A stretch of DNA of 64,000 bases, from contig CAVOYQ010000018.1 in the NCBI GenBank assembly GCA_963700705.1, positions 179,688 through 243,687 on the forward strand. Reading direction: 5' to 3'. Source of the DNA: JAHEFT01 sp963700705. Lineage in GTDB: Bacteria; Pseudomonadota; Gammaproteobacteria; Xanthomonadales; SZUA-36. A model generated the notes under the pieces. It made no database searches, was not told the origin of the DNA, and worked only from the letters and a program-made list of their open reading frames with translations. Shown piece after piece: positions 35,679 to 44,514 of this stretch. A program made the translations under genes and the position numbers. Every line of letters starts with the position of its first letter. Position 1 is the stretch's first letter.

Positions 35679-38210
35679 TCAGAAGCGCTTACGAACACTT
35701 AGCATTACGGTGCGCGGTCGTGTCAGGGTGCGCTCGTTGCGCCATCGCGGGTCGCCGAACCAGTCGGATGCATAAGTGGAGTTATACAGGGAGTTGAATC
35801 CATGGTTGTCCCAGATATTGCGTGCCATCAAGGTCACGTCCCACGCATTCTGCAAGTTCAGGCCAATCTGCAAATTGCTGGAATGCCAGGCGGGTACGAT
35901 TCCTTCCGGATCATTGTCAATCGCCGCATCGAGGTTATCCCAGGTTTTGCCCTGGTAGCTGGTGTCGTAGCGGAACCAGAGATCGCCATTCAGACTCTGC
36001 ACCCCTGGAATGGTGTATTCCACGGCAAGCCAATATTTCACTTTGGGTGCGTTCGGCATTTCCTGGCCGTCTTCCAGATACAGGTTGCCCCTGGGATCAT
36101 AACTGTCAGCCGTGTATTTGGAGTCAGCAAAATAGGCGCTGCCCTGAAAAGACAGGTTGCTGCTCGCCTGCCATTCGAAGCTCAGCTCGCCGCCGATGCT
36201 CTCACCGGTCTCGCCGTTCCACGTACCCCTGAGCCACCAAGGCCCATCGCCGACACGGCTATTGATCTGAATGTCTGACCACTGCATATCGAACAGCGTC
36301 ACGTTGATCAGCAGCCGGTTGTCCAGCCACTGGCTCTTCAACCCCAGCTCATAATTTTTCAGAAGGTCGGGGCTGTAGACAAGTGGAATCGTGCCAGTAG
36401 CCGCGGCCCTGGGGCTGTTGTAGCCCCCCAGACGGAAGCCCTCGCTGAACAGAATATAGACCATGGCGTCATCGGTGAAATTGTACTGGGTGCTAAACTT
36501 CCAGACGACATCGCTGTCCGTGCCACTACTGCTGTAAATCCCTTCACCGCTGCCGAAGGAGCCGAACGGTGGCATTCCTTGTGGCGCCTGGTAAAGCTGG
36601 CTATCGCTGCGGTCAAACTGGAACCAGCGCACACCGCCGGTGACGGACCAGTCATCCGTCAGGTTGTAGCTAAGCTCGCCAAACGCGGCTGTCTGTTTGA
36701 TCTTCCTTCGGTAGTCGTTGACGTAGATATGGGTGGTATCCGGCAACGGGCAGGCCACATCATAGCCGGCAGCCGCATAGTCGCAGGCGCCATTGTAATG
36801 ATAGGTGTAGGTGTAGCCGTTGTAGGTGTAGTCAACGTCCCAGCCATTATTGACTGCGTCCCATGCAGTGGTCTGGGTCAACGCACCAATCTGGGCTCCA
36901 TAGTTCCAGGCATCCCTGACGTCATCATAAAACGCGCCAACCATCCACTGCAGTTTGCTCTCACCCTGTGAGGTCAGGCGGAATTCCTGGGCAAAGCGCT
37001 TTTGCGTCTGGAAATTGAAAATGGAGCCAAATTCATACTGGAAATCGTAAGGTAGAAATCCATTGTAGATACCGTAATAGCTCGTCTGCCACTGGTTGTA
37101 CACCTGGTTGTCCCATTCATAGGACGACTTACGATAAAAATAGGTAGATGTCGAAACGAACTCGGCAAAGCCCAGGTCACCAGTGAATGAGAGGGATAAC
37201 TGCGACCATCTGTCATTGCGATATTCATCGAAAAAGCGGGTGACCTTGTAATCACCAAGATAGGGGTCAGTTTCCCAGGTCCCATCAGCTTCGCTTTTCT
37301 GCGAAATGTAGTTGAAATCCGATTCCCATTTGTCGCTGATCGCCCACAGCACGGCAATCCTGCCACCCCACTCGTCGTACGTGTTCTGATTGTTTTCCGC
37401 GATCGCCGCGTTGGTGCCCGGACTTACAAATGCGCCCGCATTGCCGGAGATGGTTGTTCCGAGAACGTTATCGACGTAGCCGCCATCGTGAGAGTAAAAA
37501 CCAACCACGCGGATGGCCAATTTGTCATCAATCAGCGGTATGTTCAGGTGCCCGCTGCCTTCGTAGCTCGGTGAGCCGCCATTGGTTATACCAAAAGCTG
37601 CATCGCCTTGTCCGGAAAAGCCTTCAAAATTCGGCTGGTTGGTGATAATGCGCAAGGTGCCCGATTGTGAGCTCGAACCGAACAGCGTTCCTTGCGGACC
37701 GGGCAGAGACTCAAGGCGTGCGATATCGATCATGCGCACTTCAGGTTGTTGCGAGATTGATGTGATCGGCGATTCATCCAGGTAAACCGCGACCTGGCTG
37801 TCGGTTCGATACTCCTGAGATCCGGTCGAGATGCCGCGCATGGTCAGCGAGTTTCGACCCGGCAAGCTGCTGACCAACGAGGCACTGGGAATGGCCTTCA
37901 TATAGTCTTCCATGTTTTTGAAGTCCATCTTCTCGATGTCAACATTGGAAAATGCAGTAATACTCTGCGGCACGTCCTGCAGGTTGATCGAGCGCCTCGT
38001 CGCCGTGACCAGTACTTCTTCCAGGGCCAGTTCATTTTCAGCTGTCATGGCGTCCACTTGCGCCTGCGCTGATGCTGCCGGGTAAAGCGCTCCGAATATG
38101 GACGCCGCCAGGGGGGCCAGCGAAGGCATGTGCCAGCTACTCTCCATAATTGGGTAACCCTTACTGCGCGGCACAACAGAATTCATCGTCGGAAGTGTGT
38201 TTATTGACAT
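35679..38210 (-). CDS. TonB-dependent receptor
   Basis: 843 aa outer-membrane receptor. The N-terminal signal region (about 22-50) is followed by the TonB box EEVLVTATRR, the plug with DVPQSITAFSNVDIEKM, LTMRGIS and VYLDESPI (about 65-215), then a barrel ending in the aromatic C-terminus RTVMLSVRKRF. It belongs to the large receptor class of Caulobacter/sphingomonads rather than the BtuB class. Ligand unknown; the neighbouring peptidase and amidohydrolases suggest an oligopeptide or modified amino-acid substrate. In the barrel, a Tyr/Asn-rich stretch (YTYNGYTYTYHYNG) is unusual. Confidence 0.88.
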   Translation of the reverse strand: MSINTLPTMNSVVPRSKGYPIMESSWHMPSLAPLAASIFGALYPAASAQAQVDAMTAENELALEEVLVTATRRSINLQDVPQSITAFSNVDIEKMDFKNMEDYMKAIPSASLVSSLPGRNSLTMRGISTGSQEYRTDSQVAVYLDESPITSISQQPEVRMIDIARLESLPGPQGTLFGSSSQSGTLRIITNQPNFEGFSGQGDAAFGITNGGSPSYEGSGHLNIPLIDDKLAIRVVGFYSHDGGYVDNVLGTTISGNAGAFVSPGTNAAIAENNQNTYDEWGGRIAVLWAISDKWESDFNYISQKSEADGTWETDPYLGDYKVTRFFDEYRNDRWSQLSLSFTGDLGFAEFVSTSTYFYRKSSYEWDNQVYNQWQTSYYGIYNGFLPYDFQYEFGSIFNFQTQKRFAQEFRLTSQGESKLQWMVGAFYDDVRDAWNYGAQIGALTQTTAWDAVNNGWDVDYTYNGYTYTYHYNGACDYAAAGYDVACPLPDTTHIYVNDYRRKIKQTAAFGELSYNLTDDWSVTGGVRWFQFDRSDSQLYQAPQGMPPFGSFGSGEGIYSSSGTDSDVVWKFSTQYNFTDDAMVYILFSEGFRLGGYNSPRAAATGTIPLVYSPDLLKNYELGLKSQWLDNRLLINVTLFDMQWSDIQINSRVGDGPWWLRGTWNGETGESIGGELSFEWQASSNLSFQGSAYFADSKYTADSYDPRGNLYLEDGQEMPNAPKVKYWLAVEYTIPGVQSLNGDLWFRYDTSYQGKTWDNLDAAIDNDPEGIVPAWHSSNLQIGLNLQNAWDVTLMARNIWDNHGFNSLYNSTYASDWFGDPRWRNERTLTRPRTVMLSVRKRF

Positions 38211-38349
38211 GATCGAAGCGTCCCCGGAAAAAGTGTTAAGCGTTAGTTAACTATTGGCATCGCAATTCAGCATACACCGGCATTTCAGTTTTTCCAAATT
38301 CCGATCCATGCATGCATCTTTTTACCGTGCGCTGGCAAAATGATGTGGT

Positions 38350-39393
38350 TCAATAAATCTCTCCGCGGGAGGAGCTTAGCGTTCCCTGATCAACATTCAA
38401 TGAATATGCAAGCCCATCCGTTCCGGTCCATCCCCTTAAGTTGAAAGTGCCGCCAGGTGACAATCGGTAAACGGAAATGTGATGCATCGTGAGTGGAGTC
38501 TCTGGCAGGCAGACACTGGCCGCTTCGGTTGTGCTGATAAAGTACACGTGGGGTGTGGCGTGTTCGGCTGTCGCGAATACTTGCGCCACACCGGTCACCG
38601 GATCCAGGTGCACCGCCGTCTCCCTGTCAGCCGCGATTGCCCGGCCCTGGGGGGTCCAGCCATCGTTTACCAGTCGAGCCAGCAGCGTAACGGTGCGACC
38701 TATCCGGTCCCTTTCGAGCAAATGCTGATCCGTGATCACATTTCCCATGAGCGCAAAATTCAGAAAATCTTTTTCCAGGGTCAGATCGGGATGAAACGGG
38801 TTCATTAACGCTGCCACAGATGTAAGGCTCTCGGGGGTCATTGCTGAATAGCTGAACTGACCCATGATGGCCATGCCCGCGCTGGTACCACCGACCGGAG
38901 CAGGTTTTTCGGCTACAAAATCGATAGCAGCCTCGACCGGCGTTCCCTGCCAGAACCGGACATAGTTCGACTGGTCCCCGCCTGCTATGAAAAGTGCCTC
39001 GGCATTACGAATCTTGCCAATAACGATATCGTCATAAGCCGCCGACCTATCTCCAAACACAATGGTCTCGACGGAGTCACATTGGCAGAGCGCGAAGATG
39101 TAATCGTTGTATTCGTCCGCACCCGAGGCACGCAGCACTACGAAGTCACCACCGCCGCTCAATTCACCCATGTGTTCATAGTTGTAATCAACGTCGGTGC
39201 CGCCGCCTTGCAGAACCAGCAATCCGTGCGTTTCTGTCACGACGTCGCCCGGGTTACCGGTGAGGTAGCTTTGAAATGCCGGCTCTGCATATGAGTTGGA
39301 TGAGTAAATGAATGACGCCAGGTACACCACCGTGCAGATGGCCGCACTTGCCAGATGCGAACGGGCGAGCTTATTACCGGTGCATGGCATCAC
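38350..39393 (-). CDS. Cyanophycinase-family exported peptidase (S51)
   Basis: 347 aa. A signal peptide (about 12-36) is followed by a peptidase S51 domain with LLVLQGGGTDVDYNYE, FIAGGDQSNYVRFW and the nucleophile motif GGTSAGMAIMG (Ser171). S51 enzymes cut after Asp in alpha- or beta-aspartyl peptides such as cyanophycin. Export makes cleavage of imported peptides more likely than use of an internal polymer, as no cyanophycin synthetase is present. The start (GTG 39393 or ATG 39390) lies only 3 nt after the end of an aminotransferase fragment, as in an operon. Confidence 0.82.
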   Translation of the reverse strand: MMPCTGNKLARSHLASAAICTVVYLASFIYSSNSYAEPAFQSYLTGNPGDVVTETHGLLVLQGGGTDVDYNYEHMGELSGGGDFVVLRASGADEYNDYIFALCQCDSVETIVFGDRSAAYDDIVIGKIRNAEALFIAGGDQSNYVRFWQGTPVEAAIDFVAEKPAPVGGTSAGMAIMGQFSYSAMTPESLTSVAALMNPFHPDLTLEKDFLNFALMGNVITDQHLLERDRIGRTVTLLARLVNDGWTPQGRAIAADRETAVHLDPVTGVAQVFATAEHATPHVYFISTTEAASVCLPETPLTMHHISVYRLSPGGTFNLRGWTGTDGLAYSLNVDQGTLSSSRGEIY

Positions 39394-39396
39394 CTG

Positions 39397-39537
39397 CTAG
39401 AGCACCTCTTCCAATGCCGTGACAAGGCGATTTACCTCTTCGGCTGTTGTGTAGTGAACGAAGGACGCGACAGTGTGGAAGGAGAACAAAAGCCTTTTTC
39501 CATCAAACTCGCTTGTATTGAATTGCAGTGCATCTCA
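39397..39537 (-). pseudogene. C-terminal fragment of a class-V aminotransferase-like gene
   Basis: The last 37 codons before the stop at 39397 read LLFSFHTVASFVHYTTAEEV followed by NRLVTALEEVL, resembling the SFxxYNTxEEVDRLVxAL end of class-V aminotransferases. Everything upstream is missing; two stop codons precede the open stretch. It sits 3 nt before the peptidase start, as an operon partner would, and was probably cut off when the right island edge formed. Confidence 0.5.
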
Positions 39538-39562
39538 GTTTATCAGTTGGGTCACCGAAAGT

Positions 39563-39596
39563 AATGGGGTCAGAGTACAGGGACAGAGTAAAATTG
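39563..39596 (+). repeat. Direct short repeat-like junction sequence (GGGGTCAGAGTACA type)
   Basis: AATGGGGTCAGAGTACAG then GGACAGAGTAAAATTG. The GGGGTCAGAGTACA core is a recurrent intergenic motif in gammaproteobacteria, often near REP-associated transposases. Here it lies exactly between the aminotransferase fragment and the right direct repeat, so it may mark the recombination junction. Confidence 0.35.
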
Positions 39597-39599
39597 AAT

Positions 39600-39794
39600 A
39601 TTGCGTCCTTTTCCTGGTATTGGCTGGAATCGCGGGGATTCTCACAAACAACGACCCCCTGGCCCTTCGTGCTGATGGGAATAGCGGCCATCGCCTACCT
39701 GGTGGTCAGGGCATTCCTGTTCAAAAGTCGCCAGCAGCTGAAGTCCATGCGGCAAGCCGGGAGAATAAGCAGCGATTTGCGAAGGAATCTCTGA
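39600..39794 (+). pseudogene. Truncated second copy of the zinc-ribbon gene (right direct repeat)
   Basis: Encodes only the transmembrane part (SWYWLESRGFSQTTTPWPF to SSDLRRNL); the zinc ribbon is missing. The 126-bp block 39614-39739 is identical to 27542-27667. The last 55 bp differ from the left copy mostly at silent sites, with residues QAGRI in place of AAAKM. No ribosome site fits an internal start, so it is probably not expressed as a protein. Confidence 0.8.
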
Positions 39795-39834
39795 TCAGCG
39801 GCCGCGGGCGAGCCACAGCCAGCGCGACTCCTTA

Positions 39835-40335
39835 TTACTGAATCCGGACAACACGAACGTCTTCATCGATACCTTCGATGCTCAAACGCCAGACACCGAA
39901 CATCCCGGGCTCAATGGTCACAACCGGGTTTTCGATTTCCTCGGTATGAAATTTCTTTTTGCCTTTTTGCGCCCAGATCATTCCGTTTTCGAGTTTGAAG
40001 ACCGTTTGGCCGTCCCAACCGTTGAACTTACCTTCCAGTTTGCTGGTCACCGTCGAGCGTTTATCGTCACCTTTGTCCGGTTTCGGGGCATCGCCGCTTT
40101 TGCTGCTGGTGGTTGAAGCGGTGGTGGCGACTTTCGTTGCCGGAGCGGCTAAAGTCGCCAGTGAATGTTTCCGAATCCAGGCATTCAGCTGGTCGAGTTC
40201 CTGGGGTGAGAGTTTATCCAGGCCGGCAGCAGTGAATTCCTTGCCGGTCATCTGTTCTTCCACCGACGAGAAACCATCAGCGAGGGCCGATACACTGGCG
40301 GCGATCAGCAACAGGGTGATAATCAGTTTATTCAT
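39835..40335 (-). CDS. Exported hypothetical protein
   Basis: 166 aa. A signal peptide (about 1-19, ending ALADG) is followed by a short helix (LSPQELDQLNAWIRKHS), a Thr/Ser/Ala/Lys-rich linker (about 60-95), and a compact beta domain with GKFNGWDGQTVFKLENGMIW and GVWRLSIEG. Similar small periplasmic proteins are widespread in Xanthomonadales-like bacteria, without known function. First gene beyond the island. A glycine/aromatic motif (NGMIWAQ) may define the domain. Confidence 0.65.
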   Translation of the reverse strand: MNKLIITLLLIAASVSALADGFSSVEEQMTGKEFTAAGLDKLSPQELDQLNAWIRKHSLATLAAPATKVATTASTTSSKSGDAPKPDKGDDKRSTVTSKLEGKFNGWDGQTVFKLENGMIWAQKGKKKFHTEEIENPVVTIEPGMFGVWRLSIEGIDEDVRVVRIQ

Positions 40336-40409
40336 TTCTCAACCTTCAAGCGCAAAACTGCGCGCGTTCAACATGTTGAAAGGGGATACCGCCAGGCCTT
40401 GATGGCAGA

Positions 40410-41597
40410 TCAGAGATCCTGTTTATACCTTACGTACGGAATGCGCCCATAGATGGATTCGAACGGGTCAACCGGCTGATTTTCGGCGCTTCCGGTCGTG
40501 TCTATGCCGCTGTTCAAAAGGTTGCTGGCGCCAACGCTCAGGTTGGCGTTCCAGGGAGTGCGCCAGGTAAAGTGCACATCAAAGGTCGTCAGTGCATCCA
40601 GGCTGTCGCGGTTCAGAAAATTGACCGACTCACGGTAGAAGGCCTGGACCCCGCTGCTGAACGCTCCGCGGTTCCATTCCAGGTTCATGCTTGCCGAGCT
40701 GAATGGTTCCGCGAGTGTCCAGGAAATTGGATTGCCCGAGTCGGAATACAAACCCTGGTAGTTCGCATCGAGTACCCGCGTAAACGCCAGGCCAACCTGG
40801 ATATCACCCTCGGTGTCGGTCGAAATACCCACTTTGAAATTCAGGTTTATTCCACTGGCCTCGCTGCTCAGGGACTGCAGAAAATCTGAACTGCCCGCTG
40901 AGAGAAGCGGATTGCCGAGGTTTGGCGATATCAGGCTGTTCCCCATTGCCGCCTGTCCCCCCGTCGCCGCCTGGTTCCTGGCTCCGTACTGGTTGAACGC
41001 CGATTCCTGGGTGAACCAGTCAAAAGAAGCGGAAGCCTGGCCAATATTCATCTCGGTGCCGAGGTTGAATCGACGCTGTTCTGTGGATGCCAGGGGTTCG
41101 TTGATAAACCGGCAGCCCGATGCCGTGTAAGAATCGGCGCGCAAGGTGCCATTCATACAATGGATACTGCCAAGGGACTGGAAATGGGCCGTACCAATCT
41201 GCCGGTCTACCCCAGCCGATAAGTTGAAATTTTTTGACACCGGGACACTGAGGGTTGCATCCAGGCCCAGGATATCTCCGCCGTTATCGAGCATCCTGGC
41301 CCGGGAACCCGCGCTTATCGTCAGTGGTTGGTTAAGTTGCAATTGCAGCTTTCGTGTGTCACTGCCACCGAGGTCGAAGTTGAGCCCGGCGCTGTTGTCG
41401 ACAACCAATGGAAAAGGCGTCGTGGTAGCGGCGTCGGCGGCACGACCGTTCGTGGTCATACTTAGCGTGGCGCCACTCAGAATGGATGGTTTGACAAGGG
41501 TTTCATCAGCCTGGGCCGCGGCAGATGCCATGCATAGCATCAGGCAGGGGAGAAAGAACCCTGCTCTGAACACTGCATATTTGACCCTTGAGTGCAT
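40410..41597 (-). CDS. Outer-membrane beta-barrel protein, unknown
   Basis: 395 aa. A signal peptide (about 1-30, ending AAAQA) is followed by many alternating amphipathic strands (FNLSAGVDRQIGTAHF, GINLNFKVGISTDTEGDIQVGLAF, ASMNLEWNRGAFSSGVQAFYR) and a last strand near PYVRYKQDL, the pattern of a barrel like the C-terminal part of a TonB receptor. No plug domain and no TonB box are present. It may be a porin-like protein or a shortened receptor relative. Function not identified. Confidence 0.6.
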   Translation of the reverse strand: MHSRVKYAVFRAGFFLPCLMLCMASAAAQADETLVKPSILSGATLSMTTNGRAADAATTTPFPLVVDNSAGLNFDLGGSDTRKLQLQLNQPLTISAGSRARMLDNGGDILGLDATLSVPVSKNFNLSAGVDRQIGTAHFQSLGSIHCMNGTLRADSYTASGCRFINEPLASTEQRRFNLGTEMNIGQASASFDWFTQESAFNQYGARNQAATGGQAAMGNSLISPNLGNPLLSAGSSDFLQSLSSEASGINLNFKVGISTDTEGDIQVGLAFTRVLDANYQGLYSDSGNPISWTLAEPFSSASMNLEWNRGAFSSGVQAFYRESVNFLNRDSLDALTTFDVHFTWRTPWNANLSVGASNLLNSGIDTTGSAENQPVDPFESIYGRIPYVRYKQDL

Positions 41598-41734
41598 TCG
41601 CCTGATATTCCACGTTGGGTTTGCGACCGGAAAAACCGTTGCAACGGGTTAGATTACCGGATCTGCAAAAAGTTTAATTTAATCATAGCAAATTTTCAGA
41701 AAATTGCGCGAGTAAAATCACACTCAGGGGCTGA

Positions 41735-41740
41735 TATAAT
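41735..41740 (+). promoter_or_regulatory. -10 element before the redoxin-UspA-AgcS genes
   Basis: Perfect TATAAT 27 bp before the redoxin ATG, in an AT-rich gap. No good -35 at the standard spacing, though TG-like sequence is near. Likely promoter of the three-gene plus-strand run. Confidence 0.4.
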
Positions 41741-41766
41741 GCGGTTTTTGATCAGGATCACCGGAA

Positions 41767-42330
41767 ATGGTCAGTACAATAACCCCCGTTTGTGATTTTG
41801 GAACTCCGGCGCCCGGTTTTTCGCTCAAGGATACTGGTGGGCGGATCTGGACGCTCGAGGATTGCGCGGGTCCGAACGGCGTGCTGGTGATGTTCATCTG
41901 CAACCATTGCCCCTATGTCAAAGCAATCAATGAAAAGCTGGTCCGGGATACCTCCGGACTGAAACAGTTCGGCATCGGCAGCGTCGCCATCATGTCCAAT
42001 GATCCGACCGACTATCCCGAGGACTCCCCGGAGAACATGAAGCGTGTTGCCGAAACTTTCGGCTATCCTTTCCCCTATCTGGTCGATCCGACCCAGGAAG
42101 TTGCAAAAGCATTCGGAGCAGTGTGCACCCCGGATTTTTTTGGCTATAACGCCAGCTTTGAGTTGCAGTACCGGGGACGCCTGGATGCGAGCGGGCGGCA
42201 AAAAGATGAACCTGATGTGCGGCGCGATCTGTTTCTCGCGATGAAACAGGTTGCCGAGACCGGCCTCGGGCCGCGGGACCAGGTAGCTTCGATTGGCTGT
42301 TCAATCAAATGGAGAAAAGAACCCACATGA
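41767..42330 (+). CDS. Thioredoxin-like redoxin (AhpC/TSA-like)
   Basis: 187 aa cytoplasmic thioredoxin-fold protein. Begins FGTPAPGFSLKDTGGRIWTL, then the active site CNHCPYVK (Cys45 and Cys48), followed by SNDPTDYPEDSPENMK, GYPFPYLVDPTQEVAKAFGAVCTPDFFGY and the end DVRRDLFLAMKQV. This matches the widespread thioredoxin-family proteins with a CxxCPY motif. Probably a thiol peroxidase or disulfide reductase. Followed 42 bp later by a UspA-type gene, suggesting a stress operon. Confidence 0.8.
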   Translation: MVSTITPVCDFGTPAPGFSLKDTGGRIWTLEDCAGPNGVLVMFICNHCPYVKAINEKLVRDTSGLKQFGIGSVAIMSNDPTDYPEDSPENMKRVAETFGYPFPYLVDPTQEVAKAFGAVCTPDFFGYNASFELQYRGRLDASGRQKDEPDVRRDLFLAMKQVAETGLGPRDQVASIGCSIKWRKEPT

Positions 42331-42372
42331 TGGGTTAGTATGAGTCCGAGCACAGGTGAAGCGAGAAAATTA

Positions 42373-42807
42373 ATGGACAAAGTACTGCTTGTGGGAGTCG
42401 ACTGCAGCAATTGCAGCAACCGTGCGCTGGAATATGCCGCCGGGAGCGCGGATGATGCAAAATCACAACTGATCGTGGTTCATGTCATTGACTGGTCGCC
42501 ATTCTCGTTCAATACCGCCCAGGAAAATGCAGAACGGCACAAACGTCGTGAGGCTGAACTGCAACGCGCGCACGCGGAAATTGTAGATCCGCTGGTCAAC
42601 GATCTCAGGCAGAAAAACGTCATCGCCAGGGGCGTGATCCGGCATGGGCATCCTGCTGAAACGATCAATGCGGTTGCCGAGGAATTTGGCGCAACCAATA
42701 TCATCGTCGGGAAAACCGGTTCGTCGCGCATCAAGTCACAACTGTTTGGCAGTGTGGCGAATACCCTGGTTCAGATATCAAAAATACCCGTGACCGTGGT
42801 TCCCTGA
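42373..42807 (+). CDS. Universal stress protein (UspA family)
   Basis: 144 aa from ATG 42373 (an ATG at 42340 would add 11 residues). Begins KVLLVGVDCSNCSNRALEYA, has HVIDWSPFSF, and ends with the ATP-binding GKTGSSRIKSQLFGSVANTL and VPVTVV-like segment (IPVTVVP). The Gly-rich loop (G-x2-G-x9-G-S/T pattern) suggests an ATP-binding type. The CSNC pair near the start is unusual. Downstream partner AgcS begins 25 bp later. Confidence 0.85.
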   Translation: MDKVLLVGVDCSNCSNRALEYAAGSADDAKSQLIVVHVIDWSPFSFNTAQENAERHKRREAELQRAHAEIVDPLVNDLRQKNVIARGVIRHGHPAETINAVAEEFGATNIIVGKTGSSRIKSQLFGSVANTLVQISKIPVTVVP

Positions 42808-42832
42808 ACCGGGAAGCCACCTGGAGAGTCAA

Positions 42833-44383
42833 GTGCCAAGAAAAATAATGGGGCATTGCATTGCCCTCGCCATGATTTTACTCACCGTCTCCTTACCCGT
42901 GATAGCGAACGAGGGGGTTGATGCCAGGATCAACGAGGCGGTCAAGCCGTTTGCAGACACGGTAGCCAGCCTGGTCTTCGTGTCCTTTCCGGTGGCGGGT
43001 GTCCAGATCCCTTTTGTGTTGGTCTGGCTCATCTTTGCCGCGACACTGTTCACTTTCTATTTCAGGTTTATCAATTTTCGCGGGTTTAAACACGGCTTCG
43101 AATTGGTGCGTGGTGACTACAACGATCCGATGTCGGCAGGTGAAGTAACGCATTTCCAGGCACTGGCAACGGCGCTTTCCGGCACGGTCGGCCTGGGCAA
43201 TATCGCCGGTGTCGCAGTGGCTGTATCCCTGGGCGGGCCGGGGGCGACATTCTGGATGATATTGGCCGGATTGCTTGGTATGTCCTCCAAGTTCGTGGAA
43301 TGCACGCTGGGCGTGAAATACCGGAATGAATACACGGATGGCACGGTTTCAGGCGGCCCGATGTACTACCTCTCCAAAGGCCTGGCCGAACGCAGCGACA
43401 AGCTGAAGACCCTGGGCAAAGTGCTGGCGGTTCTTTTCGCCGTGTTTTGCGTCGGCGGCTCCTTTGGTGGCGGAAACATGTTCCAGGCCAACCAGAGCTT
43501 TACGCAGCTGGTTGCCGTAACCGGTGGTGAAGCCAGTTGGCTGGCCGACAAGGGCTGGCTGTTTGGATTGATCATTGCGGCCCTGGTCGGGATGGTCATC
43601 ATCGGCGGCATCCAGGGAATTGCCAGGGTAACCTCCAAAATCGTGCCGTTTATGGGTGTGCTTTACGTCACTGCCGGCCTGATCATCATTTTCATGAACC
43701 TCTCCGAGGTTCCGGTCGCCTTCACCGCCATTGTGACCGGCGCTTTCAGCCCGGAAGGCATCGCGGGCGGGGTCATAGGCGTATTGTTCCAGGGGTTCAA
43801 GCGGGCTTCCTTTTCCAACGAAGCCGGAATCGGGTCAGCCGCCATAGCGCACTCAGCGGTCAAAACCAACCGGCCGGTGACTGAAGGCTTTGTCGCCCTG
43901 TACGAGCCGTTTATCGACACCGTGGTGGTTTGTACCATCACCGCGCTGGTGATCATTATCACCGGCACCTGGAATCCTTCGGTGGATCCCAGCCAGGGGG
44001 TTGCGCTGACCTCGGCGGCTTTCGAATCGGCCATATCCTGGTTTCCCTGGGTGTTGACAGTTGCGGTCGTGCTGTTTGCGTTTTCCACGATGATTTCCTG
44101 GTCCTATTACGGCCTCAAGGCGTGGACCTACCTGTTCGGCGAATCGATGATCACGGACGCCGTTTACAAGTTGCTTTTCCTGTTTTTCATCGTGGCCGGA
44201 TCTTCCATGCAGCTTGGATCGGTCATTGATTTTTCCGATGCGATGATTTTTGCGATGGCCTTTCCCAACGTACTTGGGATCTATTTCCTCCTTCCGGTCG
44301 TGAAAAAGGAATTGGACGAGTACTGGTCAGATTACAAGGCAGGGAAATTGAAGAAATTCGGTAAAGCCGCTAATCGCGTCTGA
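42833..44383 (+). CDS. Sodium:alanine/glycine symporter (AgcS family)
   Basis: 516 aa from GTG 42833 behind GGAG; ATG 42848 is the alternative. Integral inner-membrane protein with 10-11 helices that imports alanine or glycine with Na+. Signatures: FRGFKHGFELVRGDYNDP, VTHFQALATALSGTVGLGNI (family pattern), GVAVAVSLGGPGATFWM and FKRASFSNEAGIGSAAIAHSA. The N-terminus looks like a cleavable signal (LTVSLPVIANE), as in many family members. Confidence 0.92.
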   Translation: MPRKIMGHCIALAMILLTVSLPVIANEGVDARINEAVKPFADTVASLVFVSFPVAGVQIPFVLVWLIFAATLFTFYFRFINFRGFKHGFELVRGDYNDPMSAGEVTHFQALATALSGTVGLGNIAGVAVAVSLGGPGATFWMILAGLLGMSSKFVECTLGVKYRNEYTDGTVSGGPMYYLSKGLAERSDKLKTLGKVLAVLFAVFCVGGSFGGGNMFQANQSFTQLVAVTGGEASWLADKGWLFGLIIAALVGMVIIGGIQGIARVTSKIVPFMGVLYVTAGLIIIFMNLSEVPVAFTAIVTGAFSPEGIAGGVIGVLFQGFKRASFSNEAGIGSAAIAHSAVKTNRPVTEGFVALYEPFIDTVVVCTITALVIIITGTWNPSVDPSQGVALTSAAFESAISWFPWVLTVAVVLFAFSTMISWSYYGLKAWTYLFGESMITDAVYKLLFLFFIVAGSSMQLGSVIDFSDAMIFAMAFPNVLGIYFLLPVVKKELDEYWSDYKAGKLKKFGKAANRV

Positions 44384-44514
44384 CCCTCGTCATAACAATC
44401 CTAAAAATTGGCGGCATTTCATTCATGGGCTCTTGCCCACCCGGCCGAATCTGGACTAAATTCATTGATTGAACGATAAATTGTGATTCACTTCATTTAA
44501 CACGGAAATTCCCT

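Larger units (their letters stand above)
27528..39794. mobile_element. Accessory island bounded by direct repeats
   Basis: About 12 kb between two copies of the zinc-ribbon gene's 3' part, with accessory genes (sulfotransferases, amidohydrolases, receptor, peptidase) between housekeeping blocks. Probable transposase debris lies near the left edge and a truncated aminotransferase end near the right edge. No integrase or transposase gene is intact, so the mechanism of insertion is unknown. Homologous recombination between a chromosomal and an incoming zinc-ribbon gene would explain the arrangement. Confidence 0.55.
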
